In this document: positions 1 to 8,921 of the stretch, piece by piece
How the letters are laid out: every line of letters begins with the position of its first letter
How positions within the stretch are numbered: the first letter of the stretch is position 1
Source of the DNA: Nocardia colli
GTDB taxonomy: Bacteria; Actinomycetota; Actinomycetes; Mycobacteriales; Mycobacteriaceae
Length of the DNA stretch: 64,000 bases
Direction of reading: 5' to 3'
Assembly (NCBI RefSeq): GCF_008704205.1
Contig: NZ_VXLC01000008.1
Span: forward strand, 330,940-394,939
Position numbers and translations under genes: made by a program
The notes under the pieces: model-generated
What the model was told of the DNA's origin: nothing
What the model saw: only the letters and a program-made list of their open reading frames with translations
Databases searched by the model: none

Positions 1-214
1 CCGGGTCGTAGATCGAGATGGAGACCCGCGGCTCGTGCGCGAGATTCTTGAACTTCTGCCGGTAGTTGGTGTGGGTGAACCAGATGAACTCCCCGTCCCA
101 CACGAACCACATCGGGTTCACCTGCGGGGCCCCGTCCGGCCTGGTCGTGCCGAGGCTCGCGTAGACGGGCCGTTCCAGCAGGTCCCGCGCCTTCTCGGGA
201 ATCTCGATTGTCAT
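1..214 (-). CDS. PPOX-class (F420/FMN-dependent) oxidoreductase, 3' end cut by window edge
   Basis: The first 71 residues are visible, reading from ATG at 214 to the left edge; the C-terminus lies outside. The segment has the split beta-barrel start of the pyridoxamine-phosphate-oxidase-like family: a short helix (PEKARDLLERPVYASLGT), then RPDGAPQVNPMWFVWDG, then FKNLAHEPRVSISIYDP. Actinobacterial members bind F420 or FMN and reduce small molecules, but the substrate cannot be told. A GGAGG ribosome-binding site sits 4 nt before the ATG. Family call is firm; cofactor is inference. Confidence 0.85.
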   Translation of the reverse strand, partial: MTIEIPEKARDLLERPVYASLGTTRPDGAPQVNPMWFVWDGEFIWFTHTNYRQKFKNLAHEPRVSISIYDP

Positions 215-329
215 GCACCCTCCAGTCGATGTATTTCAGCAACCGGCCCCTACTGACAGGGGCAGATAACTGGCTACCGAGCCGATACCCTGGTTCGGCC
301 TTGATCGAGACGAACAACAGCGGGGGCGC

Positions 330-1328
330 ATGTCATACCCACCCGGCCAATATCCCGGGCAGCAGCCTTACGACCCGAACGCGCACAATGCGCGCGAGGG
401 TGAGCAGCAGGCGCCCGGCAATCCGCGCTCGGATCCGACGATGCTCAATCCGATGGGCCGGCAGGGGCATCAACCGCCCCCGGACCCGACTCAGCTGAAC
501 CCGTTGAGCCAGCCCGATCCGGCCTATCAACCCGTGCCGCCGTCTGATCCGACCGTGTTCAATCCGCTGAGTCAGCCGGATCCGGCGTATCAGCAGGGAC
601 AACCCTACGACCCGTACGCGCAGCAGCAGCAGGTTTCGCAGTACCCGTCGGTGCCGCAGTATCAGCAGCAACCGATGTATCAGCAACCGCCGCAGCAGTA
701 TCCGCCGCAGCAGGGTGGCTTCCCGCCGGGTCCGCCCCCGCCGGGATATCCACCGCAGTACGGGCCCGGCCCATCCGGGTCCGGCGGCGGCGGTGGCGGA
801 AAGGTGCTCGCCGCAATCGGTTCGATCCTGCTCACCGTGCTGGTGATCGCCGGGATCATCGGGCTGAAGGTGTGGAAGAACAACGCCAAGCACCACCGCG
901 ACGACGCGGGCGCGACCACCACGACCAGCCTCGCCATCTCCACCAGCGCGGCCGGCGCGCCGACCACTCCCCGGTCCACCGCCAAGGTCCCGCCGATCAC
1001 CCCCGCGCCCACGACCCCGCCCAAGCCCGCGACCGTGTGGATCGCGGCGGCCTATAACGAGGCGAGCAACGAAGTGCATTGGGCCAGAAGCTCGCTCGGC
1101 CAGGATGCCGCCGTCGGCCAGGCCCAGGCCGCGTGCGGGTTCTCCTGCCAGGAACCCATCTGGTCGAAGGACGCCTGCGTCGCGTTCGCCTTCGGCCGCA
1201 ACAACGGCTGGGCCTCCGCCTGGGGTCTCACCATTCCCGAGGCGCAGAACAAGGCTCAGGCCAGGGCGCAGAACGACTTCAGCGTCCAGGGCCCGTTCGA
1301 GTTCTGGTCGAAGTGCGCGACGGAGTAG
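330..1328 (+). CDS. Pro/Gln-rich membrane-anchored protein with C-terminal DUF4189 domain
   Basis: 332 aa in three parts. Residues 1-155 are a Pro/Gln/Tyr-rich, probably disordered cytosolic region with a repeated unit (DPTMLNPM, DPTQLNPLSQPDPAYQ, DPTVFNPLSQPDPAYQ). One transmembrane helix follows at about 158-180 (VLAAIGSILLTVLVIAGIIG). A Thr/Pro-rich linker then leads to a DUF4189-type domain (about 235-332) with four cysteines near 268, 272, 282 and 329 that could form two disulfides outside the cell. The internal repeats look like local duplications. DUF4189 has no settled function; a surface or envelope role is inferred from topology only. Confidence 0.85.
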   Translation: MSYPPGQYPGQQPYDPNAHNAREGEQQAPGNPRSDPTMLNPMGRQGHQPPPDPTQLNPLSQPDPAYQPVPPSDPTVFNPLSQPDPAYQQGQPYDPYAQQQQVSQYPSVPQYQQQPMYQQPPQQYPPQQGGFPPGPPPPGYPPQYGPGPSGSGGGGGGKVLAAIGSILLTVLVIAGIIGLKVWKNNAKHHRDDAGATTTTSLAISTSAAGAPTTPRSTAKVPPITPAPTTPPKPATVWIAAAYNEASNEVHWARSSLGQDAAVGQAQAACGFSCQEPIWSKDACVAFAFGRNNGWASAWGLTIPEAQNKAQARAQNDFSVQGPFEFWSKCATE

Positions 1329-1335
1329 TCCTCGG

Positions 1336-1731
1336 CTAGACGTCCAGGTCGATGCGGACGGTGAGCAGGTCGGTGCCGACCAGCTGCACCACCGCGCTGT
1401 TGCCGCGCGGGAGTTCGCGCAGCCGGGCGCGCGCGTCGTCCTCGGGCAGCAGGTGTGCGGTGCCCGCGTGCCAGGCGCCGTGCAGACGCAGTCGAACGCG
1501 GTTGTTCGCCTTGATGTTGCGGATGTATTGAGAGCGGTCGCCGAACTCGGAGACGAGCCAGAACTCGTTGCCGACCTTGCGCCCGCCGATCGGGGTGATG
1601 CGCGGCTGTCCGCTCACCCGGCCGACGGTCTCCAGCAACTGCTGGGCGGGCACCTTGCGCTGCAACGGATTGACGACCCGGCGCTGCACTGTGGTCACCA
1701 GTCGGTGCTGAATATCGCGCTTGCTCGGCAT
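1336..1731 (-). CDS. Deazaflavin (F420)-dependent nitroreductase-family protein
   Basis: 131 aa from ATG at 1731 (MPSKRDIQHRL). The fold signature is a nitroreductase/Ddn-like split barrel: RITPIGGRKVGNEFWLVSEF and then QYIRNIKANNRVRLRLHGAW, the stretch that in Ddn relatives packs on F420. The frame stays open upstream to 1938, but that extension is cysteine-rich and unlike the family, so the internal ATG was chosen. The gene is convergent with the DUF4189 gene, with 7 bp between stops. Substrate unknown. Confidence 0.8.
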   Translation of the reverse strand: MPSKRDIQHRLVTTVQRRVVNPLQRKVPAQQLLETVGRVSGQPRITPIGGRKVGNEFWLVSEFGDRSQYIRNIKANNRVRLRLHGAWHAGTAHLLPEDDARARLRELPRGNSAVVQLVGTDLLTVRIDLDV

Positions 1732-1940
1732 GGGGCCGACCGTAGCACCGGCTTGGGCAGTGTGCCGCACGACGTGCGCGAATTGCCGACACAATGCCGA
1801 AAGCGCTTTTGGCACAGTGCAACAGCCGAATACGGACGCGGTGGGCAATCCGACGAATTGGTGTGAATAGCAGTGTTTCAGTGTGATGCACGTCATAAAG
1901 TCCGTGCCCTGCAATAACTCTGAACACACCAGGACCACTC

Positions 1941-3101
1941 ATGCATGATTCATCCCTGCATTCGCGCGGCCTAGTTCTCGCCGCGACCGCCGCGGCACTG
2001 TCCCTGATCGGCTCCGGCCTGATCGCCGCCGCCCCCGCGCACGCCGCGGGGGCGATCAATTTCGCGCCGAAGGTGGATTCACCGTCCGGCGGCCAATTTC
2101 CGTCGTGGGGACCCGGCCCGTCTCCGATCGGCACCGTCACCGCCGACTTCAACGGCGACGGCAAGGCCGATGTCGTCGCGGCCGATTTCCAAGGGGCGGG
2201 CCCGATTCTGATGACCGGCAAGGGGGACGGCCGGTTCAACACCGGAACCAGAGTGGGCGACGTCGGGATCGGCTTCGGCGCGGTCGGCGTCGGCGACCTG
2301 AACGGCGACGGCAAGCCGGATGTCGTCGCGCAGGCGTGGACGACGATCGCGACCTTCGTGAACAACGGCGACGGTACGTTCCGCGCGGCCGAGAAGTACA
2401 CGACTCTCGAAGGCGCACAACAGGAAGTGATCGTCGCGGACGCCAACGGCGATGGCAAGGCCGACGTGCTCAGTCTGGCCCCGGCCGGCGTGCAGACCTG
2501 GCTCGGCAAGGGCGACGGCACCCTGGACGCCGGGCCGACCAGCCTGATCCCCGGGGTGGCCGCCGCGTTCACGGTCGGAAAGTTCAACTCGGACAACAAG
2601 ATCGACATCGCGGTGAACAACGATGTGCTGCAACAGGTGCACGTCTTCACCGGCAACGGCGACGGCAGCTTCACCCGGCGCGGGGCGAGCACATCCGGCC
2701 TGATCACCGAGGACGTGCGCGCGGGCGACTTCGACGGCGACGGCATCGACGACGTGATCACCGCCGACTCGTTCTCCTTCAGCACCACGCTGCTGTTGTC
2801 CGACGGGAACGGCGGATTCAAGAAGACCGACCGGGTGGCCGTCTCCGGCCTCGGCCCGACCAGCATCGCCGCCGCCGACTTCAACAAGGACGGCAAGCTG
2901 GACGCCGCGATGTCGGCGGTGCTGAACTCCAGGATCGTCGTCTTCACCGGCAATGGTGGAACCATCACCAAGACCGGCGATTTCGGCGTCACCTCGCAGC
3001 CGCAGACGCCGGCCATCGCCGACTACGACGGCGACGGCAAGCTGGATGTCGTGGTGGCGGGCAGCGCGAACGCGGTGTCGTTCTTGAAGAACATTTCCTG
3101 A
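1941..3101 (+). CDS. Secreted FG-GAP/VCBS repeat beta-propeller protein
   Basis: 386 aa. A signal peptide (basic start, hydrophobic core to about residue 30, cleavage near APAHA-AG) is followed by about seven repeats carrying calcium-binding loops of the type DFNGDGKADV, near residues 70, 120, 167, 217, 264, 313 and 361; the fourth is degenerate (NSDNKIDI). This is the integrin-like beta-propeller architecture of exported FG-GAP/VCBS proteins. No catalytic domain is attached, so it is probably an extracellular binding or adhesion protein. Start ATG has a CAGGA motif upstream. Long open frames on the opposite strand are shadows. Confidence 0.88.
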   Translation: MHDSSLHSRGLVLAATAAALSLIGSGLIAAAPAHAAGAINFAPKVDSPSGGQFPSWGPGPSPIGTVTADFNGDGKADVVAADFQGAGPILMTGKGDGRFNTGTRVGDVGIGFGAVGVGDLNGDGKPDVVAQAWTTIATFVNNGDGTFRAAEKYTTLEGAQQEVIVADANGDGKADVLSLAPAGVQTWLGKGDGTLDAGPTSLIPGVAAAFTVGKFNSDNKIDIAVNNDVLQQVHVFTGNGDGSFTRRGASTSGLITEDVRAGDFDGDGIDDVITADSFSFSTTLLLSDGNGGFKKTDRVAVSGLGPTSIAAADFNKDGKLDAAMSAVLNSRIVVFTGNGGTITKTGDFGVTSQPQTPAIADYDGDGKLDVVVAGSANAVSFLKNIS

Positions 3102-3107
3102 GCGCGG

Positions 3108-3911
3108 TCAGCAGACCGAGGTCAGGGTGACGTTGTCGTCGAAGGGCAGGAAGCCGTCGACCAGGGCGGTGACCTGCAAGCTGTGCACGATGATCTCGCC
3201 GCCGTGGTTGTCCAGGAAGGCGACGTCGGAGGCGTCGCGGCCGGTGGCGATCCGGACCAGCGTCGAGCGCGGCGCGAGCCCGGTGGCGTCGAGGGCCCGC
3301 CAGGCGCCGTCCACATAGGCCTCGGCGACCGCGTGGAAATCCATCGGTGAACAGCCCGGCGCGTACACCGACACCACTCGCGCGGGCACCTTCACCGCGC
3401 GCAACAGGGCCACGACCAGATGCGCGAAGTCGCGGCACACACCGGCACCGGACAGCAGCGTCTCCACCGCACCGTCGATGGGGTCGCTGCTGCCGGCCAC
3501 GTACCGGATCCGTCGGCCGACCCACTGCGCGACCTGCACCGCGAGCTGCGCATCCGGTGTGCCGGACGGGAATTCGGTGGCGGCGAAGCCGAGCAGCTTG
3601 TCCGACTCGGCGAATCGGCTGGGGCGCAGATACAGTGCGCGGTCGTAGTCGGAGCCGGCATCCGGAATCGCGGTGCCGAGCACGGTCGCGCGATAGTGCG
3701 CGCGCAAAGTGCCTGGGCCGACCGAGAATTTGTGAATACGGGTGCCGTGCGGGCCGAGGATCTCCCACGGCGTGATCGCCCAGCCGTCGAGCTCGAACAC
3801 CAGCGACTCGTTCAGTTCCAGATTCGGCTGCCGGGCAACGGCGATCTGGAATTCGAGCGTGGTCGGCGCGGTGATCGCCACCTCGAGCTGAGCTGAGACA
3901 TCGCGCTTCAC
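3108..3911 (-). CDS. Transglutaminase-like cysteine protease family protein
   Basis: 267 aa from GTG at 3911. An N-terminal beta-rich region (residues 1-100) precedes a transglutaminase-core domain with the full triad: Cys159 in GVCRDFAHL, His193 in DFHAVAEAYV and Asp208 in ALDATG. Bacterial members of this family are mostly peptidases or amidases rather than protein crosslinkers. There is no signal peptide, so it should act in the cytosol. It is convergent with the FG-GAP gene, 6 bp apart, and has no partner suggesting a specific substrate. Confidence 0.88.
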   Translation of the reverse strand: MKRDVSAQLEVAITAPTTLEFQIAVARQPNLELNESLVFELDGWAITPWEILGPHGTRIHKFSVGPGTLRAHYRATVLGTAIPDAGSDYDRALYLRPSRFAESDKLLGFAATEFPSGTPDAQLAVQVAQWVGRRIRYVAGSSDPIDGAVETLLSGAGVCRDFAHLVVALLRAVKVPARVVSVYAPGCSPMDFHAVAEAYVDGAWRALDATGLAPRSTLVRIATGRDASDVAFLDNHGGEIIVHSLQVTALVDGFLPFDDNVTLTSVC

Positions 3912-4016
3912 GCCACAATCCTGTCAGTCGCGGTCAAGTGCCCTTCCTATTTTCGGCCAGACCGCATCGAGTTGGCATCATCTGCACCGTCAATTCATGT
4001 CCAGGAGGGGATAAAT

Positions 4017-4718
4017 GTGCCCGGCCGCCCGGATATGGGCGAGAATTTGCGCGTGCGCACCCAGTTCACCCGCGAGCTCGTCGCGTTGACCAATGATTTG
4101 ACGCTGATGTGCCGGCTCACCCACGACGCGGCCGAGCGGGTGACCGACGCACTCGTCGGCGCCGACCTCACCGCCACCTACGAGGTGTTCGCCCTGGACG
4201 AGCAATTGCAGAAGATGTACGGCGCGTGCGAGGCACGGACGGTGGTGCTGCTCGCGTTGCAGGCGCCGGTGGCCCGCGATCTACGGCACGTGGTCACCGC
4301 CATTCAGATCGCGACCGAGTTGTCCCGGATCGGCGGGCTGGTCAGCCGGGTCGCCGATCAGGTGTACCAAAGCCATCCGGGACATGTTGCGCCGCAATCC
4401 ATTCTGGACATCCTCGCGGAGATGGGCCGGCTCGCCGCGACGCGCACCGCGCTCAGCGGCGAGGCCGTCGCGACGGGTCATCAGGAACCGCCCGGGGAAC
4501 ACGATCCCGGACTGCACGCGATGGAACTGCTGCACAAGCAACTGCATTCGGCCCTCGCCGCGCCCGCGTCGGACCAGCCGGCCACCGCCGCGATCAATGT
4601 CGCGCTGCTGGCCAATCATCTGGAGCGCTGCGTCGACCACACCGCGCGCATCGATCGGCTGATCCGGTTCCTGGACACCGGCGTTCCCCCGACCGCTCAG
4701 CCGGCCGACAGTGCGTGA
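4017..4718 (+). CDS. PhoU-domain phosphate-signalling regulator
   Basis: 233 aa. GTG at 4017 is preferred because AGGAGGGG lies 6-7 nt upstream; an ATG at 3972 would place that site inside the gene. The protein is two related helical PhoU repeats. The first contains DLTATYEVFALDEQLQKMYG and then LLALQAPVARDLRHVVTAIQ, matching the metal-binding helix (E/DxxxD) and the PxAxDLR signature of PhoU. The second repeat (LHAMELLHKQLHSAL, then NHLERCVDHTARIDRLIRF) is shorter. PhoU proteins restrain PhoR/PstSCAB phosphate signalling, but no pst or phoR gene is nearby, so this may be a stand-alone paralogue. Confidence 0.85.
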   Translation: MPGRPDMGENLRVRTQFTRELVALTNDLTLMCRLTHDAAERVTDALVGADLTATYEVFALDEQLQKMYGACEARTVVLLALQAPVARDLRHVVTAIQIATELSRIGGLVSRVADQVYQSHPGHVAPQSILDILAEMGRLAATRTALSGEAVATGHQEPPGEHDPGLHAMELLHKQLHSALAAPASDQPATAAINVALLANHLERCVDHTARIDRLIRFLDTGVPPTAQPADSA

Positions 4719-4721
4719 GGG

Positions 4722-5627
4722 CTAGCCGGCGCGGGCGATCGTGTAGAGCTCGCGCGCGGGCCCGGTCAGCCGCTGCCCGGTCGGCCATACGGCGCGCAAC
4801 GTGCGTTCCAGTTCGAGGTCGGTGACCTTGGGGGAAACCAGTGTGCCGGCGGCGATTTCGGCGGCGACAGCCAGTGAGCTGAGCACCGCCGGGCCGACGT
4901 CGGACGCGGCGGCGGTCTTGATCGCGGTGGTGGAGGACAGCTCCAAGGCGACCTCGGGTTTCCAGCCGGTGAGCTTGCGCGAGACCGCGTGCTCGAACCA
5001 GTTTCGGGTGCCAGAGCCGGTTTCCCGTTGGATCAGCGGAGTTTCGGCCAGTTCGGTGAGGGTCACCGAGCCGCGACGAGCCCACCGGTGCGTCGGAGCC
5101 ACGACGACGATCAGGTGATCGTGCGCGACGACGTGCGACTGGAGTCCGCGGAAGTTCTGCGGGCCTTCGATGAAACCGATCGCCGCCTTGTTGTCGAGCA
5201 CCTCCTTGGCCACCTCGACCGAGTTGCCGGACTCCAGCGCGATGGCCGTGCCCGGCGCGGTGGCGCGCAGTTTCATGAGCCACGCCGGGAAGAGATACTC
5301 GGCGATCGTCTGGCTCGCCGCGACGCGCAGGTGCGAGTCGCGCTCGGCGCGCAAGGTGTCGATGCCTGCGTCGAGTTGCTCCGCCGCCCGGACCACGCCG
5401 CGGGCCCACTCCGCGATCAGCGAACCGGCGCGGGTCGGCCGGGAGCCGAGCGTGGTGCGCTCCAGCACCGGCATGCCGACCAGCTTCTCCAGATAGCTGA
5501 TCCGGGACGACGCGGACGGCTGGCTGATGCCGTGCGCGGCCGCCGCACGACCGAGGCTGCCCAATTCGATCACCGTAAGCAGCAGGTCGAGCGCGGCCAG
5601 GTCGGGGACACGGGGCGACAGAGGCAT
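4722..5627 (-). CDS. LysR-family transcriptional regulator divergent from a TDT transporter
   Basis: 301 aa. An N-terminal winged helix-turn-helix (about 10-70, LGRAAAAHGISQPSASSRIS) is followed by a periplasmic-binding-like effector domain (about 95-295). It is read away from the transporter gene at 5698; the 70-bp gap contains a 14-bp perfect palindrome. TAGACT ends 6 nt before the ATG, suggesting a leaderless transcript whose -10 overlaps that palindrome, hence autoregulation. By layout its target is the divergent transporter; the inducer is unknown. Confidence 0.9.
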   Translation of the reverse strand: MPLSPRVPDLAALDLLLTVIELGSLGRAAAAHGISQPSASSRISYLEKLVGMPVLERTTLGSRPTRAGSLIAEWARGVVRAAEQLDAGIDTLRAERDSHLRVAASQTIAEYLFPAWLMKLRATAPGTAIALESGNSVEVAKEVLDNKAAIGFIEGPQNFRGLQSHVVAHDHLIVVVAPTHRWARRGSVTLTELAETPLIQRETGSGTRNWFEHAVSRKLTGWKPEVALELSSTTAIKTAAASDVGPAVLSSLAVAAEIAAGTLVSPKVTDLELERTLRAVWPTGQRLTGPARELYTIARAG

Positions 5628-5633
5628 AGAACG

Positions 5634-5659
5634 AGTCTATGCATGCATAGGCACGTGCC
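5634..5659. promoter_or_regulatory. Divergent operator: two adjoining perfect palindromes
   Basis: CTATGCATGCATAG (5637-5650) is a perfect 14-bp palindrome. It abuts and shares one base with GGCACGTGCC (5650-5659), a perfect 10-bp palindrome. The first overlaps the LysR gene's likely -10 (TAGACT on the minus strand, 5634-5639). Position and symmetry fit a LysR-type binding site controlling both divergent genes. The assignment is inference. Confidence 0.6.
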
Positions 5660-5697
5660 CGCTACCCGACGCGACGACCTGCGACGACGCTGAAGAC

Positions 5698-6846
5698 ATG
5701 ACCGCCACCGTGACCTTCCGCCCCGCCTCGCCGCGGCGCGTGGTCGGCGAGCTCGACCATCGTGCCGACCGCCGCCCCGGCTCCCTGCGCCAACTCGGCC
5801 CGAACTGGTTCGCCGCCGTGATGGGCACCGGCATCGTCGCCACCGCGGCGGCCACCCTGCCGATGCAGTTCCCCGGGTTGCGCGGCGCCGCGACCGTCGT
5901 ATGGGCCTTGGCCGCCGCGCTGCTGGTGGCCCTGAGCGGCGCGTGGCTCGCGCACCGGGTGCGTTTTCCCGATACCGCCCGTGATCACCGCAACCACCCG
6001 GTGATGTCACAGTTCTTCGGCGCTCCCCCGATGGCGTTGCTGACCGTCGGCGGCGGAACCCTGCTGCTCGGCGCCGACGTGATCGGCCTGCCGGCCGCCG
6101 TGGCCGTCGACTGGGTGCTGTGGACCGCCGGCACCGTCCTCGGCCTGCTGACCGCGGGCGCCATCCCCTACCGGATGTTCACCAGGCACCGGGCCGAGGC
6201 CGATGCCGCCTTCGGTGGCTGGCTGATGCCCGTTGTGCCGCCGATGGTTTCGGCCGCGATGGGCGCGCTGCTCGTCCCGCACACTCCCGCGGGCCAGTTG
6301 CGCTTGACCATGATCCTGTTCTGCGTGGCCATGTTCGGCCTCAGCCTGCTCGCCGCGCTGGTCACCATCACCATGATCTGGTCCCGCCTGGTGCATCACG
6401 GCACCCCCCAGGCAGGCATGGTGCCGACCCTGTGGATCGTGCTCGGCCCGCTCGGCCAATCGATCACCGCCGCCGGACTTCTCGCCAACGCCGCACCGTT
6501 CGCCCTGCCCGACCTGTACGCCAAGGGCTTCCTGGTCTTCTCGGTGATCTACGGCATCGCCGCCTGGGGCTTCGCCATGCTGTGGCTGACCCTGGCACTG
6601 GCCGTCACCGTAAAGACCTACCGCGCAGGCGAATTGACCTTCAACCTGACCTGGTGGGGCTTCACCTTCCCGCTCGGCACCTGCGTCACCGGCAGCACCG
6701 TGCTCTACACCCACACCGGCGCAAACCTGTTCGCCGCCACCGCCGTTGCCCTGTATCTGCTGCTGGTCGCCGCCTGGTCGGTGGTGGCAGGCGGCACCGC
6801 CCGCGGCGTGTTCAGCGGCGACTTGCTCCGTCCCGCGACAGGTTAA
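5698..6846 (+). CDS. TDT-family (tellurite-resistance/dicarboxylate/sulfite) membrane transporter
   Basis: 382 aa from ATG at 5698. After a cytosolic start with several Arg residues comes LGPNWFAAVMGTGIVATAA, the first-helix signature of the TehA/Mae1/SSU1 (TDT, SLAC1-like) family, then about ten transmembrane helices. Family members export or exchange small anions (C4-dicarboxylates, sulfite) or confer tellurite resistance; the sequence does not distinguish these. Control by the divergent LysR protein is likely. The stop overlaps by 4 bp the stop of the convergent sigma-factor gene. Confidence 0.88.
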   Translation: MTATVTFRPASPRRVVGELDHRADRRPGSLRQLGPNWFAAVMGTGIVATAAATLPMQFPGLRGAATVVWALAAALLVALSGAWLAHRVRFPDTARDHRNHPVMSQFFGAPPMALLTVGGGTLLLGADVIGLPAAVAVDWVLWTAGTVLGLLTAGAIPYRMFTRHRAEADAAFGGWLMPVVPPMVSAAMGALLVPHTPAGQLRLTMILFCVAMFGLSLLAALVTITMIWSRLVHHGTPQAGMVPTLWIVLGPLGQSITAAGLLANAAPFALPDLYAKGFLVFSVIYGIAAWGFAMLWLTLALAVTVKTYRAGELTFNLTWWGFTFPLGTCVTGSTVLYTHTGANLFAATAVALYLLLVAAWSVVAGGTARGVFSGDLLRPATG

Positions 6847-7700
6847 TCCAGCAGCGGGAAGCGACCGGAATGCAGCAGACCCGCGATGACGTCCATCTTC
6901 GCTTGCGGCGCAGCGTAATCCGGGTGAGCGCGCAGGACGGCGGCCGCGTCGTGTAGCCGGGCCATCTGCTGCTCGGCCTGCACGACGGTGCGGCCGCCGG
7001 GGGTGATCGGGTGGCGGGCGAAGCCGGGTGTGCGCGCATCGACGCGACCGAGGGCGACGGCCTTGTCCACGCGGCGCGAGCAGCGGCAGAAGGCCTCGGG
7101 GTTGGCCAGGCCGCAGGTGGCGGTGAGGAAGTCGCCGAGGCGTTTCTTGGCGCGCTCCAGGCGCTTTCGGTAAGCGGCGGGGGTGATGCCGAGGATCCAG
7201 GCGGCATCGGTGGAGTTGAGTTCGAAGACGTCGCCGAGGACGAAGGCGACCCGCTCGTCGCGGGCCAGGCATTGCAGCATGGCCTGCGAGCAGGTCAGCC
7301 GGACCTCCGCGGTGAGCAGGGTCGCCTCCGGGCCGCGGTAGTCCGCTTCCGCGAGCCCGTCGGCCAGGCCGTCGCGGTAGGCGTCGAGGCTCAGCTCGGC
7401 CGCTTCCTGCGGCGTCTGGCGTTTCAGGTTCAGCAGATAGTTGACGCCGATGCGGTAGGCCCAGGTCAGCAGCTTCGCCTCGGCGCGCCAGGTGGCGAGG
7501 TTGCCGAGGACGCGGAGCAGGATCTCCTGGGTCGCGTCCTCGGCCTCGGCGGGGCGCCACACCATGCGCAGGGCGAGCCGGTACAGCGGATCTTGCAGCA
7601 GGCGTACTACATCGGCGATCGCGTCGCGCTCCCCGGCAACGGCACGCCCGACCAGCGCCTGCTCCTCGGCCGGCGCGCCGGTGTGTGCCTCCGTGCTCAT
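6843..7700 (-). CDS. ECF-type RNA polymerase sigma factor with C-terminal extension
   Basis: 285 aa from ATG at 7700. Region 2 is visible at about 35-95 (PAEAEDATQEILLRVLGNL, the DAxQE core) and region 4 at about 145-190 (LARDERVAFVLGDVFELN, then LGITPAAYRKRLERAKKRL). A C-terminal extension of about 95 residues starts with the Cys-rich stretch NPEAFCRCSRRVDKAVALG and ends in a helical segment; the CxC element may bind metal or serve as a built-in control domain. There is no anti-sigma gene beside it. It is downstream of, and may be co-transcribed with, the FAD monooxygenase gene (45 bp gap). Confidence 0.88.
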   Translation of the reverse strand: MSTEAHTGAPAEEQALVGRAVAGERDAIADVVRLLQDPLYRLALRMVWRPAEAEDATQEILLRVLGNLATWRAEAKLLTWAYRIGVNYLLNLKRQTPQEAAELSLDAYRDGLADGLAEADYRGPEATLLTAEVRLTCSQAMLQCLARDERVAFVLGDVFELNSTDAAWILGITPAAYRKRLERAKKRLGDFLTATCGLANPEAFCRCSRRVDKAVALGRVDARTPGFARHPITPGGRTVVQAEQQMARLHDAAAVLRAHPDYAAPQAKMDVIAGLLHSGRFPLLD

Positions 7701-7745
7701 CCCGCCATCCTTCGGCCGGTGGGCGGTGCGGCGCAAGCCGAATTG

Positions 7746-8885
7746 TCAGTAGTCCTTCAGCGTGAGGAACTCCGGGTCGGCCTCCGGCGGGTTGGCGGCC
7801 ATGGCGTCGAACACCTCCTGCGGGGGCGGCTCGGCGAACAGCATGCCGACTACTTCGACGGCGCCTTCCTGATTGGTTTTCACGTACTCGCGCAGCTGAT
7901 TTTCGTAGGCGGCGAACGCGGCGTCGTGATCGCCTGCGGCAGTGGCCAATTCGCCTGCCAGGAGGTACGCCCCGATCAGCGCCTGGGAGGTCCCGCGGCC
8001 GGACAGCGGCGAGGCGCACGCGCAGGCGTCGCCGAGCAGCACCACCCGCCCTGCCGACCAGGCGTCCATCACGACCTGGCTGATCGGGGTGAAGTACAGG
8101 TCCGACGATGCCGCCAGATCGTCCAGCAGGCGCGGGATCACCCAGCCGTCTCCGGCGAAGTGTTCCGCGATGATCCGCTTCTGCTCCGCGACGTCGCCTC
8201 GGTCGTAGTCGAGCGGGTCCGAGCCGAAGTACAGCGACGCGCGGGCCTCGGCGTTGTCCCTGGTGCTGAACACATTCGCGGTCCGGCCGCCGGCCAGCTG
8301 GCAGCCCCGGCCCTCGTAGTCGAGGCCGAGGAAGTTGTCGGTGGAGAAGATCGCGTTGTAGACGCCGAGGTGGTGGATGTAGTCCGCGTGGTCGCCGAAG
8401 GCCAGGGCGCGGACCTTCGAGTACAGCCCGTCCGCGCCGACCACCAGGTCGAACCGGCGCGGCTCGCCGCGTTCGAAGCTGACCAGAACGCCGTCGGCGT
8501 CCTCGTCGAGGGCGGTGATCGAGTTGTCGAAGAGGTACTCGGTCGTGTCCTTCGTCAGCGCGTAGAGGACATCGGTGAGGTCGCTCTTGAGCACCTCCAG
8601 CTCACCGGCGAAGATCGCCGCGGGCATGGTCACCACGTGGCGGCCGTCGGGGTCGACCACCTCGCTGTCGCGAATCGTGGTGCTGTACTTGCGGATCTCG
8701 TCGAGGATGCCCATCCGGTCGAGCACCGTCATGGCCTCGCCGCGGAAGTCGACCGCGTAGCCGCCGGGGCGCGGTGCTGCCGCCCGCTCGACGACGGTCG
8801 GGGTGAAGCCGTGCCGGCGCAGCCAGTACGCCAGCGCCGGGCCCGCGACTCCGGCGCCGGAAATCAGGATGTTCGTGTTCTTCAT
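7746..8885 (-). CDS. FAD-dependent monooxygenase (PHBH fold)
   Basis: 379 aa from ATG at 8885, with GTGGGAA upstream. It has the Rossmann FAD motif at the N-terminus (ILISGAGVAGPALAYWL), the middle GADGLYSKVR element and the second FAD motif VVLLGDACACASPLSGRG near residue 290. This is the group A aromatic hydroxylase architecture, related to TetX-like and rifampicin-type monooxygenases. It is divergent from the GntR-TetR fusion gene across a 117-bp region holding a long inverted repeat, so that regulator probably controls it. Substrate unknown; an antibiotic or aromatic compound is plausible. Confidence 0.9.
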   Translation of the reverse strand: MKNTNILISGAGVAGPALAYWLRRHGFTPTVVERAAAPRPGGYAVDFRGEAMTVLDRMGILDEIRKYSTTIRDSEVVDPDGRHVVTMPAAIFAGELEVLKSDLTDVLYALTKDTTEYLFDNSITALDEDADGVLVSFERGEPRRFDLVVGADGLYSKVRALAFGDHADYIHHLGVYNAIFSTDNFLGLDYEGRGCQLAGGRTANVFSTRDNAEARASLYFGSDPLDYDRGDVAEQKRIIAEHFAGDGWVIPRLLDDLAASSDLYFTPISQVVMDAWSAGRVVLLGDACACASPLSGRGTSQALIGAYLLAGELATAAGDHDAAFAAYENQLREYVKTNQEGAVEVVGMLFAEPPPQEVFDAMAANPPEADPEFLTLKDY

Positions 8886-8921
8886 GGCGTTCCCACTTCT
8901 CTGCACATTCGAGCTGTCGAG

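Noticed and set aside
1256..3016. 586-codon open frame on the minus strand under the FG-GAP gene
   Set aside because: It crosses the nitroreductase-family gene and mirrors Gly-Asp repeats of the plus-strand gene; composition is Ser/Pro/Thr-rich with no domain. Shadow of a high-GC gene.
6007..8019. 670-codon minus-strand open frame across the TDT, sigma and monooxygenase genes
   Set aside because: Arg/Gly/His-rich, no motif, overlaps three well-supported genes.
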